DNA of 64,000 bases, taken from contig JBCCRO010000028.1 of the NCBI GenBank assembly GCA_039201605.1, forward strand, positions 1 through 64,000. The letters run 5' to 3'. Position numbers and translations under genes: made by a program. Below the pieces are notes generated by a model. That model saw only the letters and a list, made by a program, of their open reading frames with translations. It was not told the DNA's origin and did not search any database. This document shows, in pieces, positions 38,405-46,247 of this stretch (its first letter is position 1; the number at the start of each line of letters is the position of its first letter). Source of the DNA: CADEDH01 sp039201605. GTDB taxonomy: Bacteria > Actinomycetota > Acidimicrobiia > Acidimicrobiales > SZUA-35.

Positions 38405-38959
38405 GTGCTCGCCGACCTAGACCAGCTCCTGGCCAAAGATCTCCTGCCCGACATCACCGCCGTGCCCCTGTCGGATCTCCGCGATCTCCGGGTGACGTGC
38501 AGCGCAGCCGAGGGCGACGTCTCCTTCGTCCGTCGACTGGCCCAGGGCCGGCTCGACATCGTCGGCCATGAGACCCGACGCCGGGCCGGCGTGGCCGACG
38601 GCGATCCCGACGTGTCGACGCTGCTGTTCGACATCCCCGACATCCTGATCGACGGCAACGGCGGCTCGGCCGGCCCCAGCGGCACCCCCGGGGCCCGTCC
38701 GGTGGCCGTCCACGAGCCCGGCGTACTGGCCCAGTCGCTCATCGCCGAGCTGGAGCGGACGGTCACGGCGGCCCAGCTGAGCAGCCTCGGCGACCTCGAC
38801 GACGACCGTCTGGCCGGCCTCGTCGAGGATCTCGGGCGCTTCGAGGTCGACCTGTCCACCACCCGACGCCGTCTCCACGAGCGCATCGACGCCATCCAGG
38901 GCGAGATCGCCCGTCGCTATCGCGATGGTGAGGCGTCGATCGATTCGTTGTTGAATTAG
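38405..38959 (+). CDS. rsiG: RsiG-like c-di-GMP-responsive anti-sigma factor
   Basis: This 184-aa protein contains the RsiG c-di-GMP signature E(X)3S(X)2R(X)3Q(X)3D exactly: E36, S40, R43, Q47, D51. A second helix carries the same spacing with one change: E147, S151, R154, H158 (instead of Q), D162. In Streptomyces, RsiG uses two such helices to bind a c-di-GMP dimer and hold sigma WhiG inactive. So this product is probably an anti-sigma factor for a WhiG/FliA-type sigma encoded elsewhere. The following XRE regulator gene lies 4 bp away. Confidence 0.85.
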   Translation: MLADLDQLLAKDLLPDITAVPLSDLRDLRVTCSAAEGDVSFVRRLAQGRLDIVGHETRRRAGVADGDPDVSTLLFDIPDILIDGNGGSAGPSGTPGARPVAVHEPGVLAQSLIAELERTVTAAQLSSLGDLDDDRLAGLVEDLGRFEVDLSTTRRRLHERIDAIQGEIARRYRDGEASIDSLLN

Positions 38960-38963
38960 TGGC

Positions 38964-39446
38964 ATGAGCGACGAGCGGCGGGACATTGGCGGGTTCATCC
39001 GTGAGCAGCGGACCCTGGCCGAACTCAGCGTCCGCCGACTCGCCGACCTCGCCGGGGTGTCCAACCCCTACCTGAGCCAGATCGAGCGGGGTCTGCGCAA
39101 GCCGTCGGCCGAGATCCTCCAGCAGCTGGCCAAGGCCCTGCAGGTGTCGGCCGAGACGATGTTCATCCAGGCCGGCATCCTCGACGAGGAGTCGGTCGGG
39201 CCCACCCCCACGCTCGAGGCCGCGATCCGCTCCGCCCCCGAGCTCAACGAGGAGCAGCGCAAGGCCCTCCTCGGGGTCTACCGGTCCTTCGTCGGCACCC
39301 TGCCCAGCGAGGCGGCCGACGGAGGCGACGCCGAGCTCGAGGCCGGTGAGGGCGCCGACGACGGCGCCGCCGAGGACGACCCGGCTCAGGACAGTCCGGC
39401 TGAGGACAGTCCGGCCGATGGTGGTGTGGAGACGACGTCGTCGTGA
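38964..39446 (+). CDS. XRE-family transcriptional regulator
   Basis: This 160-aa protein has an N-terminal HTH_3 domain (residues about 8-65: GGFIREQRTLAELSVRRLAD, VSNPYLSQIERGLRKPS) and an acidic, disordered tail of about 50 residues with the repeat PAEDSPA. Short HTH proteins with this core commonly sit beside rsiG-like genes in actinobacteria. Its stop overlaps the GTG of mshA. Confidence 0.87.
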   Translation: MSDERRDIGGFIREQRTLAELSVRRLADLAGVSNPYLSQIERGLRKPSAEILQQLAKALQVSAETMFIQAGILDEESVGPTPTLEAAIRSAPELNEEQRKALLGVYRSFVGTLPSEAADGGDAELEAGEGADDGAAEDDPAQDSPAEDSPADGGVETTSS

Positions 39447-40648
39447 AGCTCGCCATCCTCTCGCTCCACACCTCGCCCCTGGCCCAGCCGGGCACGGGCG
39501 ACGGCGGGGGGATGAACGTCTACGTACGGGAGTTCGCCTCGGCCCTGGCCTCGGCCGGGGTCGACTGTCGGGTCTACGTCCGCCGATGGGCCGACGAGCT
39601 CCCCGACGAGGTCGAGGTCGAGCCCGGCTTCCGGGTGGTCCACATCACCGCCGGTCCCAGCGTGGCCACCAAGGAGGAGCTGGAGGCCCACGTCGAGGCC
39701 TACGCCGCCGGGGTGGCCGCCGACTTCGACACGTTCCGGCCCGACGTCATCCACGCCAACTACTGGCTGTCGGGCGTGGCCGGGCGTCTGCTCAAGCAGC
39801 AGTGCGGCCTGCCCCTGCTCACCACCTTCCACACCCTGGCCCGGGTCAAGGCCGAGCTGGGTGACCCCGAGCCCGAGCACCGGGCCCGGGCCGAGGCGGC
39901 GGTCATGTCGTGCGCCGACGCCGTGTTGGCCAATTGCACGGCCGAGGCCGAGCAGCTGGTCGAGTACTACGGGGCCGACCGCGACCGGATCGAGATCGTG
40001 CCCCCCGGTGTGGACCACGCCTTCTTCTCCCCGGGCAGCCAGGCCGGCGCCCGCTGGGCGCTGCGGACCGACGACGCCCCACTGCTGCTGTTCGTCGGCC
40101 GGATCCAGCCCCTCAAGGGGGTCGACGTGGCGGTGCAGACCCTGGCCGCCCTCGAGCGCGATGACGCCCGGCTGTGGATCGTGGGCGGCGCCAGCGGAAC
40201 CGGGGGTGACGGCGCCGTCACCCGGGTGCGGGAGCTGATCGCCGAGCACGACCTGTCGAAGCGGGTCAGCTTCATGCCGCCCGTGCCCCACCACCTGCTG
40301 TCCACCTACTACCGGGCCGCCGACGTGTGTCTGGTGCCGAGCCGTTCGGAGTCGTTCGGGCTGGTGGCGCTGGAGGCGGCGGCCTGCGGCACGCCCACCG
40401 TGGCCTCGGCCGTCGGCGGGCTGCTCACCCTGGTCGAGCACGGCCACACCGGCTACCTGGTCGAGGGCCGTGATCCCGCCCACTACGCCGCCCACGTCGA
40501 TCGCATCCTGGCCGACCCGGTGTTGGCCCGCCGCCTCGGCATCTCGGCCGCCGCCCGTGGCCGGACCTACACCTGGAGCCGATCGGCCGAGCGCCTGCAT
40601 CGCCTCTACGTCGACCTCGGCGCCCGGGCCCTGGCCCCCTGCGACTGA
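39443..40648 (+). CDS. mshA: MshA-like D-inositol-3-phosphate glycosyltransferase
   Basis: This 401-aa GT4 glycosyltransferase catalyses the first step of mycothiol synthesis: transfer of GlcNAc from UDP-GlcNAc to 1L-myo-inositol-1-phosphate. The MshA N-terminal signature HTSPLAQPGTGDGGGMNVYV is present at 9-28. The GT-B C-terminal domain has FVGRIQPLKG and the EX7E-type segment SRSESFGLVALEA. The downstream YbjN-domain gene matches the mycobacterial order Rv0486-Rv0487, supporting the assignment. GTG overlaps the preceding stop. Confidence 0.92.
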   Translation: MKLAILSLHTSPLAQPGTGDGGGMNVYVREFASALASAGVDCRVYVRRWADELPDEVEVEPGFRVVHITAGPSVATKEELEAHVEAYAAGVAADFDTFRPDVIHANYWLSGVAGRLLKQQCGLPLLTTFHTLARVKAELGDPEPEHRARAEAAVMSCADAVLANCTAEAEQLVEYYGADRDRIEIVPPGVDHAFFSPGSQAGARWALRTDDAPLLLFVGRIQPLKGVDVAVQTLAALERDDARLWIVGGASGTGGDGAVTRVRELIAEHDLSKRVSFMPPVPHHLLSTYYRAADVCLVPSRSESFGLVALEAAACGTPTVASAVGGLLTLVEHGHTGYLVEGRDPAHYAAHVDRILADPVLARRLGISAAARGRTYTWSRSAERLHRLYVDLGARALAPCD

Positions 40649-40762
40649 GCCCGGCCGACCGGAGCCCGGCCCACCGGGCGCGCTCCGACTGAGGGCCCGT
40701 CGGTCCGGTCTCCTACCCTCGGGTCCGACCAGAACGCCCGTCAACCTCCGAAGGAGACCGAG

Positions 40763-41221
40763 GTGACCATCCCGGCCGACCCCGATCAGCTCCAGCTCCT
40801 CGAAGCCCACATCGACCGGTGGATCACGGCCGAACGGTCGGCCAACCCGGTCGTGGCCGACGTGGCCCGCAACGTCGACGGTCGACGCAGCTGGTTCGTG
40901 CGCCTGACCGGGGTCGAGCGCGACTCGTTCACCGTCCGTTTCCACCTCGAACAGCGCACCCTCCACTACGAGACCTACTTCATGCCCGCCCCCGAGGAGA
41001 ACGAGGCCGAGCTGTTCCGCCACCTCCTAGTCCGCAACCACCGGTTGTACGGGGCGACGTTCGCCATCGGCGACGAGGACGCCGTGTACCTGGTGGGGCA
41101 GCTCCCGAACGAGCAGATCAACGACGTCGAGCTCGATCGCATCCTCGGCTCGATGTACCAGTGGGTCGAGCAGTTCTTCCGTCCCGCCATGCGCATCGGG
41201 TTCGCCTCGAAGTTCGGCTGA
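40763..41221 (+). CDS. YbjN-domain protein
   Basis: This 152-aa protein matches the YbjN/T3SS-chaperone-like family: an alpha-beta domain with RNVDGRRSWFVRLTGVERDS and EAELFRHLLVRNHRLYGATF. The biochemical role is unknown; the fold resembles secretion chaperones. Ribosome site AAGGAG lies seven bases before the GTG. Position after mshA is conserved in mycobacteria. Confidence 0.85.
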   Translation: MTIPADPDQLQLLEAHIDRWITAERSANPVVADVARNVDGRRSWFVRLTGVERDSFTVRFHLEQRTLHYETYFMPAPEENEAELFRHLLVRNHRLYGATFAIGDEDAVYLVGQLPNEQINDVELDRILGSMYQWVEQFFRPAMRIGFASKFG

Positions 41222-41350
41222 CGAGGCCGCCTTTTTCGACAAAATACGTTTGAATACGCTTGTGTGGCCCACTAGGGTGCTGCACAGTACCGGGTGACAG
41301 GCGCTCGTGGGTACTTGGGGAAGCGCCCTCCGGCCCCTGCCACCCGGTGC

Positions 41351-41356
41351 TACCTT
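41351..41356 (+). promoter_or_regulatory. -10 box TACCTT of HAD hydrolase gene
   Basis: TACCTT, six bases, then GTG at 41363; leaderless pattern. An AT-richer stretch (41230-41262) lies further upstream. Confidence 0.5.
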
Positions 41357-41362
41357 CCGGCC

Positions 41363-42016
41363 GTGGCCACCCCCGCACCCTCTCCGTCGGCCCCGGTCGA
41401 CACCGTGATCTTCGACCTGGGCAACGTGCTGATCCCGTGGGATCGACGGTTCCTCTACGAGAAGCTGATCGACGACCGGGACGAGCTCGACCGCTTCCTC
41501 GACGACGTCCTCACCCTCGACGCCAACGCCGACCTCGACCGGGGCACCCCGCTCCCCGAGGTGGTGGCCGGGCTCATCGAGCTACATCCCGACCACGCCG
41601 ACCTGCTCCAGGCCTTCGCCGACCGGTGGATCGAGACGGTCGGCCCCGCCATCGAGGGGTCGGTGCGGCTGCTGGAGCGGCTCGTGGCCGCCGGTGTGCC
41701 CTGCTACGCCCTGTCGAACTTCGGACGCGACACCTTCGAGCAGACCGAGGGTCGCTTCCCCTTCCTCGACCGGTTCGAGGGGCGGCTCATCTCCGGCTAC
41801 GAGGGCGTGGTGAAGCCCGAACCCGAGATCTTCCACCTCCTGTGCCGCCGTTTCGGGCTGAGGGCGGAACGGTCGCTGTTCATCGACGACTCGGCCGCCA
41901 ACGTCGCCGCCGCCCGCGACCTCGGCTTCGCCGTTCACCACTTCGCCGACCCCGAGGCCCTCGAGGCCGATCTCGTGGCCCGAGCGTTGCTGCCGGCCAC
42001 GGCGGAGCGGGCCTGA
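41363..42016 (+). CDS. HAD-superfamily hydrolase
   Basis: This 217-aa protein has motif I VIFDLGNVL (nucleophile Asp), motif II in YALSNFGRD, motif III Lys in GYEGVVKPEPEIF, and motif IV LFIDDSAANV. It is the epoxide hydrolase/haloacid-dehalogenase-like subtype with a helical cap after motif I. Such enzymes are phosphatases of small metabolites; the substrate cannot be told. The GTG was chosen for its -10 spacing. Confidence 0.87.
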   Translation: MATPAPSPSAPVDTVIFDLGNVLIPWDRRFLYEKLIDDRDELDRFLDDVLTLDANADLDRGTPLPEVVAGLIELHPDHADLLQAFADRWIETVGPAIEGSVRLLERLVAAGVPCYALSNFGRDTFEQTEGRFPFLDRFEGRLISGYEGVVKPEPEIFHLLCRRFGLRAERSLFIDDSAANVAAARDLGFAVHHFADPEALEADLVARALLPATAERA

Positions 42017-42054
42017 GCCGATGGCGGGTCGGCTGCCGCAGGGGGAGAGCCGGA

Positions 42055-42060
42055 TACCCT
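42055..42060 (+). promoter_or_regulatory. -10 box TACCCT of proC
   Basis: TACCCT, seven bases, then ATG at 42068; leaderless pattern. Confidence 0.5.
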
Positions 42061-42067
42061 CGCCGCC

Positions 42068-42850
42068 ATGACGGCATTGCAGATCATCGGCGGCGGCAAG
42101 ATGGGCCAGGCGCTGCTGGGCGGGCTCCTCACCGCCGGGTGGGCGCCCGCCGCCGACCTGGCCGTGGTCGAGGTGTCGCCCGAGTTGCGGGCCGACCTGA
42201 GCGCTCGGTTCGACGGTGTGGCCGTCGTCGATGCCCCTCGGCCCGGGGTCGACACGATGGTCGCGGTGAAGCCGCACATCGTCCTCGACGTGTGCGCCGC
42301 CCTCGACGCGCCCGGACGGGTCCTCTCGATCGCCGCAGGCATCACCGTGGCCGCCATGGAGCGGGCCCTGCCCCCGGGCACGGCCGTGGTGCGGGCCATG
42401 CCGAACACCCCGGCCCTGGTCGGTGTGGGCGCGGCCGCCCTCACCGGAGGTACGGCGTCCACCGGCGACGACGTGACCTGGGCCTCCGGCATCCTGCGGG
42501 CCGTCGGCGAGGTCGCGGTGGTCACCGAGGCCCAACTCGACGCCGTCACCGGGCTCTCCGGCTCCGGTCCGGCCTACGTGTTCCTGGTGGCCGAGGCCAT
42601 GATCGACGCCGGAGTGGCCGCCGGCCTGCCGGCCGACGTGGCCCGGACGCTCGCCACCCAGACCCTGCTGGGGGCGGCCACCCTGCTCAGCCAGGGAGAC
42701 CAGGCGGCGGCCGAGCTGCGGGCCGCCGTCACCACCCCGGCCGGCACCACCGCCGCCGGCCTGCGGGTGCTCGAACAACGGGCGGTGCGGGCCGCCTTCA
42801 TCGACGCCGTGCAGGCCGCAACCGACCGTTCCCGTCAGCTGGGAGGCTGA
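42068..42850 (+). CDS. proC: Pyrroline-5-carboxylate reductase
   Basis: This 260-aa protein catalyses the last step of proline synthesis, reducing pyrroline-5-carboxylate with NAD(P)H. The Rossmann motif is LQIIGGGKMGQALLGGLL at the N-terminus, RAMPNTPALVGVGAAAL is the family signature, and the C-terminal domain has TGLSGSGPAYVFLVAEAMID and the TTPAGTTAAGL segment near the end. Length is normal. It is followed three bases later by the SAM hydroxide adenosyltransferase gene. Confidence 0.93.
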   Translation: MTALQIIGGGKMGQALLGGLLTAGWAPAADLAVVEVSPELRADLSARFDGVAVVDAPRPGVDTMVAVKPHIVLDVCAALDAPGRVLSIAAGITVAAMERALPPGTAVVRAMPNTPALVGVGAAALTGGTASTGDDVTWASGILRAVGEVAVVTEAQLDAVTGLSGSGPAYVFLVAEAMIDAGVAAGLPADVARTLATQTLLGAATLLSQGDQAAAELRAAVTTPAGTTAAGLRVLEQRAVRAAFIDAVQAATDRSRQLGG

Positions 42851-42852
42851 GC

Positions 42853-43755
42853 GTGACCACCGACCTCCGTTTCGACACCATCTCCTTCCTGTCCGACTAC
42901 GGCCACGGCGACGAGTTCGTCGGCGTCGTCCACTCGGTCATCCGCTCCCTGGTCCGGGGCGTCGACGTGATCGACATCTGCCACGAGGTCGAGCCGTTCA
43001 ACGTGCGCGACGGGGCCCTCACCCTGGCCCGGGCCTCGCTCCACCTGGTGCCCGGCGTGGTGCTGGCCGTGGTCGACCCCGGCGTCGGCGCCGGGCGCAA
43101 GGGCGTCGCCATCGAGGTCGGCGACGGCCAGAGCTTCCTCGTCGGTCCCGACAACGGTGTCCTGGCCCCGGCCGTGGCCATGGTCGGTGGCGCAACGGGG
43201 GCCGTGGTGCTCGACAACCCCGAGTACCAGCTGCCCGGTCCGTCGAACACCTTCGACGGCCGTGACGTGTTCGCCCCCGCCGCCGCCCACCTGTGCCGGG
43301 GCGTGCCGATGGAGGAGCTGGGCACCGTGGTCGACCCCGTGCAACTCGTGCCCGGCGTGATGCCGGTGAGCGAGCCGGAGGACGACGGCACCCTCAGCGC
43401 CGAGGTGCTGTGGATCGATCGCTTCGGCAACGTGCAGCTCAACGTCGAGCCCGAGCAGCTCGCCGGGTGGCCCGAGACCATCGAGATCCGGGGCGGGAGG
43501 GAGAGCCGGGTGGCTCAGACCGTCACCACCTTCGCCGGTATCTCCACCATGAGCCTGGGCCTCCTGGTCGACTCCTACGGTCTGATCGCGGTGGCCGGCA
43601 ACCGGGAGTCGGCGGCCGACGCACTGGGGGTGGCCGAGGCCGACCCGGTGGTGCTGGCCCCGCTCGCCGGTCGACCCCCGGCCCGGACCACCTCGACCGA
43701 ATCACCGGTGGTGTTCACCACGAACCCCGGCCCGGAAGGCGGAGCGGCCCGATGA
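42853..43755 (+). CDS. SAM hydroxide adenosyltransferase (DUF62 / SAM hydrolase)
   Basis: This 300-aa protein belongs to the fluorinase/chlorinase-related family whose common members hydrolyse S-adenosylmethionine to adenosine and methionine. Diagnostic segments are FLSDYGHGDEFVGVVHSVI near the start, AVVDPGVGAGRKGVAIEV, LVGPDNGVLAPA, and DRFGNVQLN. The halogenase-specific loop is not evident. The GTG lies three bases after the proC stop; a much longer same-frame extension through proC is rejected. Confidence 0.9.
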   Translation: MTTDLRFDTISFLSDYGHGDEFVGVVHSVIRSLVRGVDVIDICHEVEPFNVRDGALTLARASLHLVPGVVLAVVDPGVGAGRKGVAIEVGDGQSFLVGPDNGVLAPAVAMVGGATGAVVLDNPEYQLPGPSNTFDGRDVFAPAAAHLCRGVPMEELGTVVDPVQLVPGVMPVSEPEDDGTLSAEVLWIDRFGNVQLNVEPEQLAGWPETIEIRGGRESRVAQTVTTFAGISTMSLGLLVDSYGLIAVAGNRESAADALGVAEADPVVLAPLAGRPPARTTSTESPVVFTTNPGPEGGAAR

Positions 43756-43841
43756 GACCCTCGATCGTGATCACCCTGGCCCTGCTGCTGCTGGCCCTGC
43801 TGGTGGCGGGAAGCCTCCAGATCTTCTTCCTCATCCGCTGA
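43752..43841 (+). CDS. 29-aa single-TM peptide
   Basis: An ATG overlapping the preceding stop (ATGA) opens a frame that is one hydrophobic helix (IVITLALLLLALLVAG) with a short hydrophobic tail ending LIR. Coupling and clean TM character support a real small membrane protein. Function unknown. Confidence 0.5.
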   Translation: MRPSIVITLALLLLALLVAGSLQIFFLIR

Positions 43842-43893
43842 ACCTCGGTCGACGGCCTTCGACGGTCGACCGTCGGCTCGCCGTCCGGCCCGG

Positions 43894-45156
43894 TCAGCCC
43901 TGGAGCTGTTCGAGCAGGCTGCGGACGTCGCCCACCTCGACCTCACCGGTCGCCGTCTCGGGCCCCGACCCCTGGTCGGTGTCGAGGTCTCCGTCGAGCC
44001 CCGGGGCGGTCCCCAGCCACCAGGCGATGAGGAAGCTGTAGAAGGTCGGGATGGGGCGATGGCGCCCGTCGACCTCGACGGCGTACCGCTCACGGGGAGA
44101 ATGGGGCACCCGGTCGGGGGTGGCGCCGTCGTCCTCGGTCGGGTCGGACGGTTCGTCCAGCGCCGACCACGGGGTCGACGGGGGACCGGTCGACGGCAGC
44201 GGCGCCGAGCTGGGGTCGGCGGTCGGACGGTCGACGATGGCGCCGTCCCCGGCGGTCGTGGTCGAGGGGATCGGCCCGGCGGCGGTGCTGCCGGTGCCCG
44301 CATCGGCGGCGGCCGGGGCGGCGGCGGGCGGTGCCGTGGGCTCTGGGGCGGTGGCGTTGGCGGTGGTCGTCACCGTCGGCGGCGGGGCGGAGAAGACACT
44401 GGCCGGGATGGTCGTGGTGACGAGGGGCACCAGGGCGGCGGAGGGAGCCGGGGCTCTGGTGGTCGTCGGTCGGGCGGTGGTCGGGGTGGCCGTGGTCGGC
44501 GGTCGGGCCGAGGCCACCGTGGTCGGCGGGGTCGGCGGCCGGGTGGTCGGCGGCGCCGTTGTGGGCGTCCGGGTCGTCGGCGGCCGGGTGGTGGCCGGCG
44601 GCCGGGTGGTCGTGGTGGTCGGGGGACGGGTGGTCGTGGTGGTCGGTGGCGCAGTGGTCGTCGGGGCGACCGTCGTCGGTGCAGGTTCCTGGCCCCGGAC
44701 CGCCATGAAACGATGGGTGGTCCACACCCGACCCTGGCCGTCGAACACCACGCCGACGCCCATACGGTCGTAGCGGGGGTCGACGATGTTGGCCAGGTGG
44801 GCGGGGCTGGCCACGAAGGCCTGGTAGAGCCGGTTGATGTCGATCACGTCGTGGGTGCCGACGTTCTCGCCCAGCACCTCCCAGTTGGCCGAGATGCCAC
44901 CCGACAGGTCGCCGGCGTGACGGAGCACCCCGTCTCCGGCCATGGTCTGCGACCACGAGCGGGCCTGGCCGACCAGTTGGCCGTCGACGGCGAGCGGCGC
45001 CAGGCCATGGGCGGCGCGGGTGCCGTTGATCAGCGAGTGAAAGGTGGCCTCGGCCTGGCCGGTCGTCATTTCGGCCGCTTCAGCGGCGTTCGGCTGGCCG
45101 GGCGTCAGGACGACGGTCGCCAGAAGCAGGGCGACCACGAGTTGGCGGATTCCCAC
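43894..45156 (-). CDS. Secreted CAP/SCP-domain protein with Thr/Pro-rich region
   Basis: This 420-aa protein has a signal peptide (LVVALLLATVVLTPGQPNAA), a CAP domain (residues about 35-155: LINGTRAAHGLAPLAVDGQL, GENVGTHDV, SPAHLANIVDPRYDRMGVGV) and then a long Thr/Pro/Arg-rich stretch encoded by near-repetitive DNA (about 44470-44690). The C-terminal 60 residues are compact and include an aromatic segment (PTFYSFLIAWWLG). CAP proteins are extracellular and often wall-associated. The start codon is GTG. Confidence 0.85.
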   Translation of the reverse strand: MGIRQLVVALLLATVVLTPGQPNAAEAAEMTTGQAEATFHSLINGTRAAHGLAPLAVDGQLVGQARSWSQTMAGDGVLRHAGDLSGGISANWEVLGENVGTHDVIDINRLYQAFVASPAHLANIVDPRYDRMGVGVVFDGQGRVWTTHRFMAVRGQEPAPTTVAPTTTAPPTTTTTRPPTTTTTRPPATTRPPTTRTPTTAPPTTRPPTPPTTVASARPPTTATPTTARPTTTRAPAPSAALVPLVTTTIPASVFSAPPPTVTTTANATAPEPTAPPAAAPAAADAGTGSTAAGPIPSTTTAGDGAIVDRPTADPSSAPLPSTGPPSTPWSALDEPSDPTEDDGATPDRVPHSPRERYAVEVDGRHRPIPTFYSFLIAWWLGTAPGLDGDLDTDQGSGPETATGEVEVGDVRSLLEQLQG

Positions 45157-45242
45157 GGTAAGACCTCAACCGGTGGCGGACGTTGGTCTCCTGCCAATCG
45201 GTTGGGTCCGGGGTGACTTGAGGCGGGGTTCGTCCCCCCAGG

Positions 45243-46037
45243 TCAGCGACGTGAGCCGGTGGTCGCCTGACGCTTGAGCGGGGTGCCGACCCAGAACTGG
45301 GGGAGGATCCGGCGCAGCGATCGCAGCACCTCGCCGTCGCCCTGGGGGGTGAGGGTGAGGGTGTTCTCGGCCCGCTCGACGGAGCCGTCGAGCAGCCACT
45401 GGCCCGCCGGGCCGGCGTCGACGCCGCGCAGCTCGGCGGTGTCGGCCTGTTCGTCGCCGACGGCCCACGTCGAGCTGATGCGCCACTGTCGGGTGCCCGG
45501 GTTCTGGAGGGCCAGCATCACGCCGATCGCCTCCTCGTCGAGGCCGGCTCCGGCCAGAACGGCTCGGGCCATGTCCGGGGTGTTGCGCAGCTGCTCGGCC
45601 CGGGCCACGTCGTTGGCCGGCACCCGGATGGGGCGGGACCCCACCGACTCGGGCTGGCGCAGCAGGATCATGTCCGACAGCGTCTCCGGCATCCGGGTGA
45701 TCCGCAGGGGGGCGACGTCGATGAGGTCGGGGTCGAGCGAGGAGGTGACCACCGCCCGCTGCGGGGTGGCGTGGATCGTGGTGAGGCTGGTGTCGCCGTG
45801 CGCCATCACGTGCACCGACACCACCAGGGAGGCGGAGTCGATCACCTTGAGCATGGCGGTGACCAGCGGGTCGAGGTTGCCGTCGACCATGATCCCGCCC
45901 GACTCCATGCGGACGACGGCCACCGGGCTGGCCAGGCGACGACCGCTCACCTGTTCGAGCGCCTCCGGCAGCAGGTTCTCGGGGATGCGGAGACGGCTAC
46001 GGCTGCGGTCCAAGATGGGGATGAGCTGCGACGACAT
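45243..46037 (-). CDS. Hypothetical alpha/beta protein
   Basis: This 264-aa protein has no signal peptide or TM. It has a regular alternation of strands and helices (for example ASLVVSVHVMAHGDTSLTTI, WRISSTWAVGDEQADTAELR). The general shape is reminiscent of EspG-like ESX chaperones, but no ESX gene is present and I do not assign it. ATG at 46037 is preferred, with GGGAG nine bases upstream; a GTG at 46067 is the alternative. Confidence 0.6.
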   Translation of the reverse strand: MSSQLIPILDRSRSRLRIPENLLPEALEQVSGRRLASPVAVVRMESGGIMVDGNLDPLVTAMLKVIDSASLVVSVHVMAHGDTSLTTIHATPQRAVVTSSLDPDLIDVAPLRITRMPETLSDMILLRQPESVGSRPIRVPANDVARAEQLRNTPDMARAVLAGAGLDEEAIGVMLALQNPGTRQWRISSTWAVGDEQADTAELRGVDAGPAGQWLLDGSVERAENTLTLTPQGDGEVLRSLRRILPQFWVGTPLKRQATTGSRR

Positions 46038-46247
46038 GCGACCCGCTCCCAGACTCGTTCTGTTCACCCGCTGGCTCCTGTCCCGCCGTTCGTCGCCCCG
46101 ATGCCTCGTGCCCCACTACCCGCCCCGGCCAAGATAGAAGGCTGCCGGGGTGGGCGAAAGGCCCGAGAGCAGGTTGTCATGGTTCCTGGGCCATATGGCC
46201 CGGGTCGAGGCGGGTTCCCGGTCCCGAACTGTGCTGAAATCATCGGC

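Noticed and set aside
41260..42852. N-terminal extension of the SAM hydrolase frame through HAD and proC
   Set aside because: The extension is Arg/Gly-rich and antisimilar to proteins, while both overlapped genes have clear motifs. The start is placed at 42853.
45243..46037. EspG-like ESX chaperone
   Set aside because: Only a vague resemblance in strand-helix pattern, and no ESX genes in the window.
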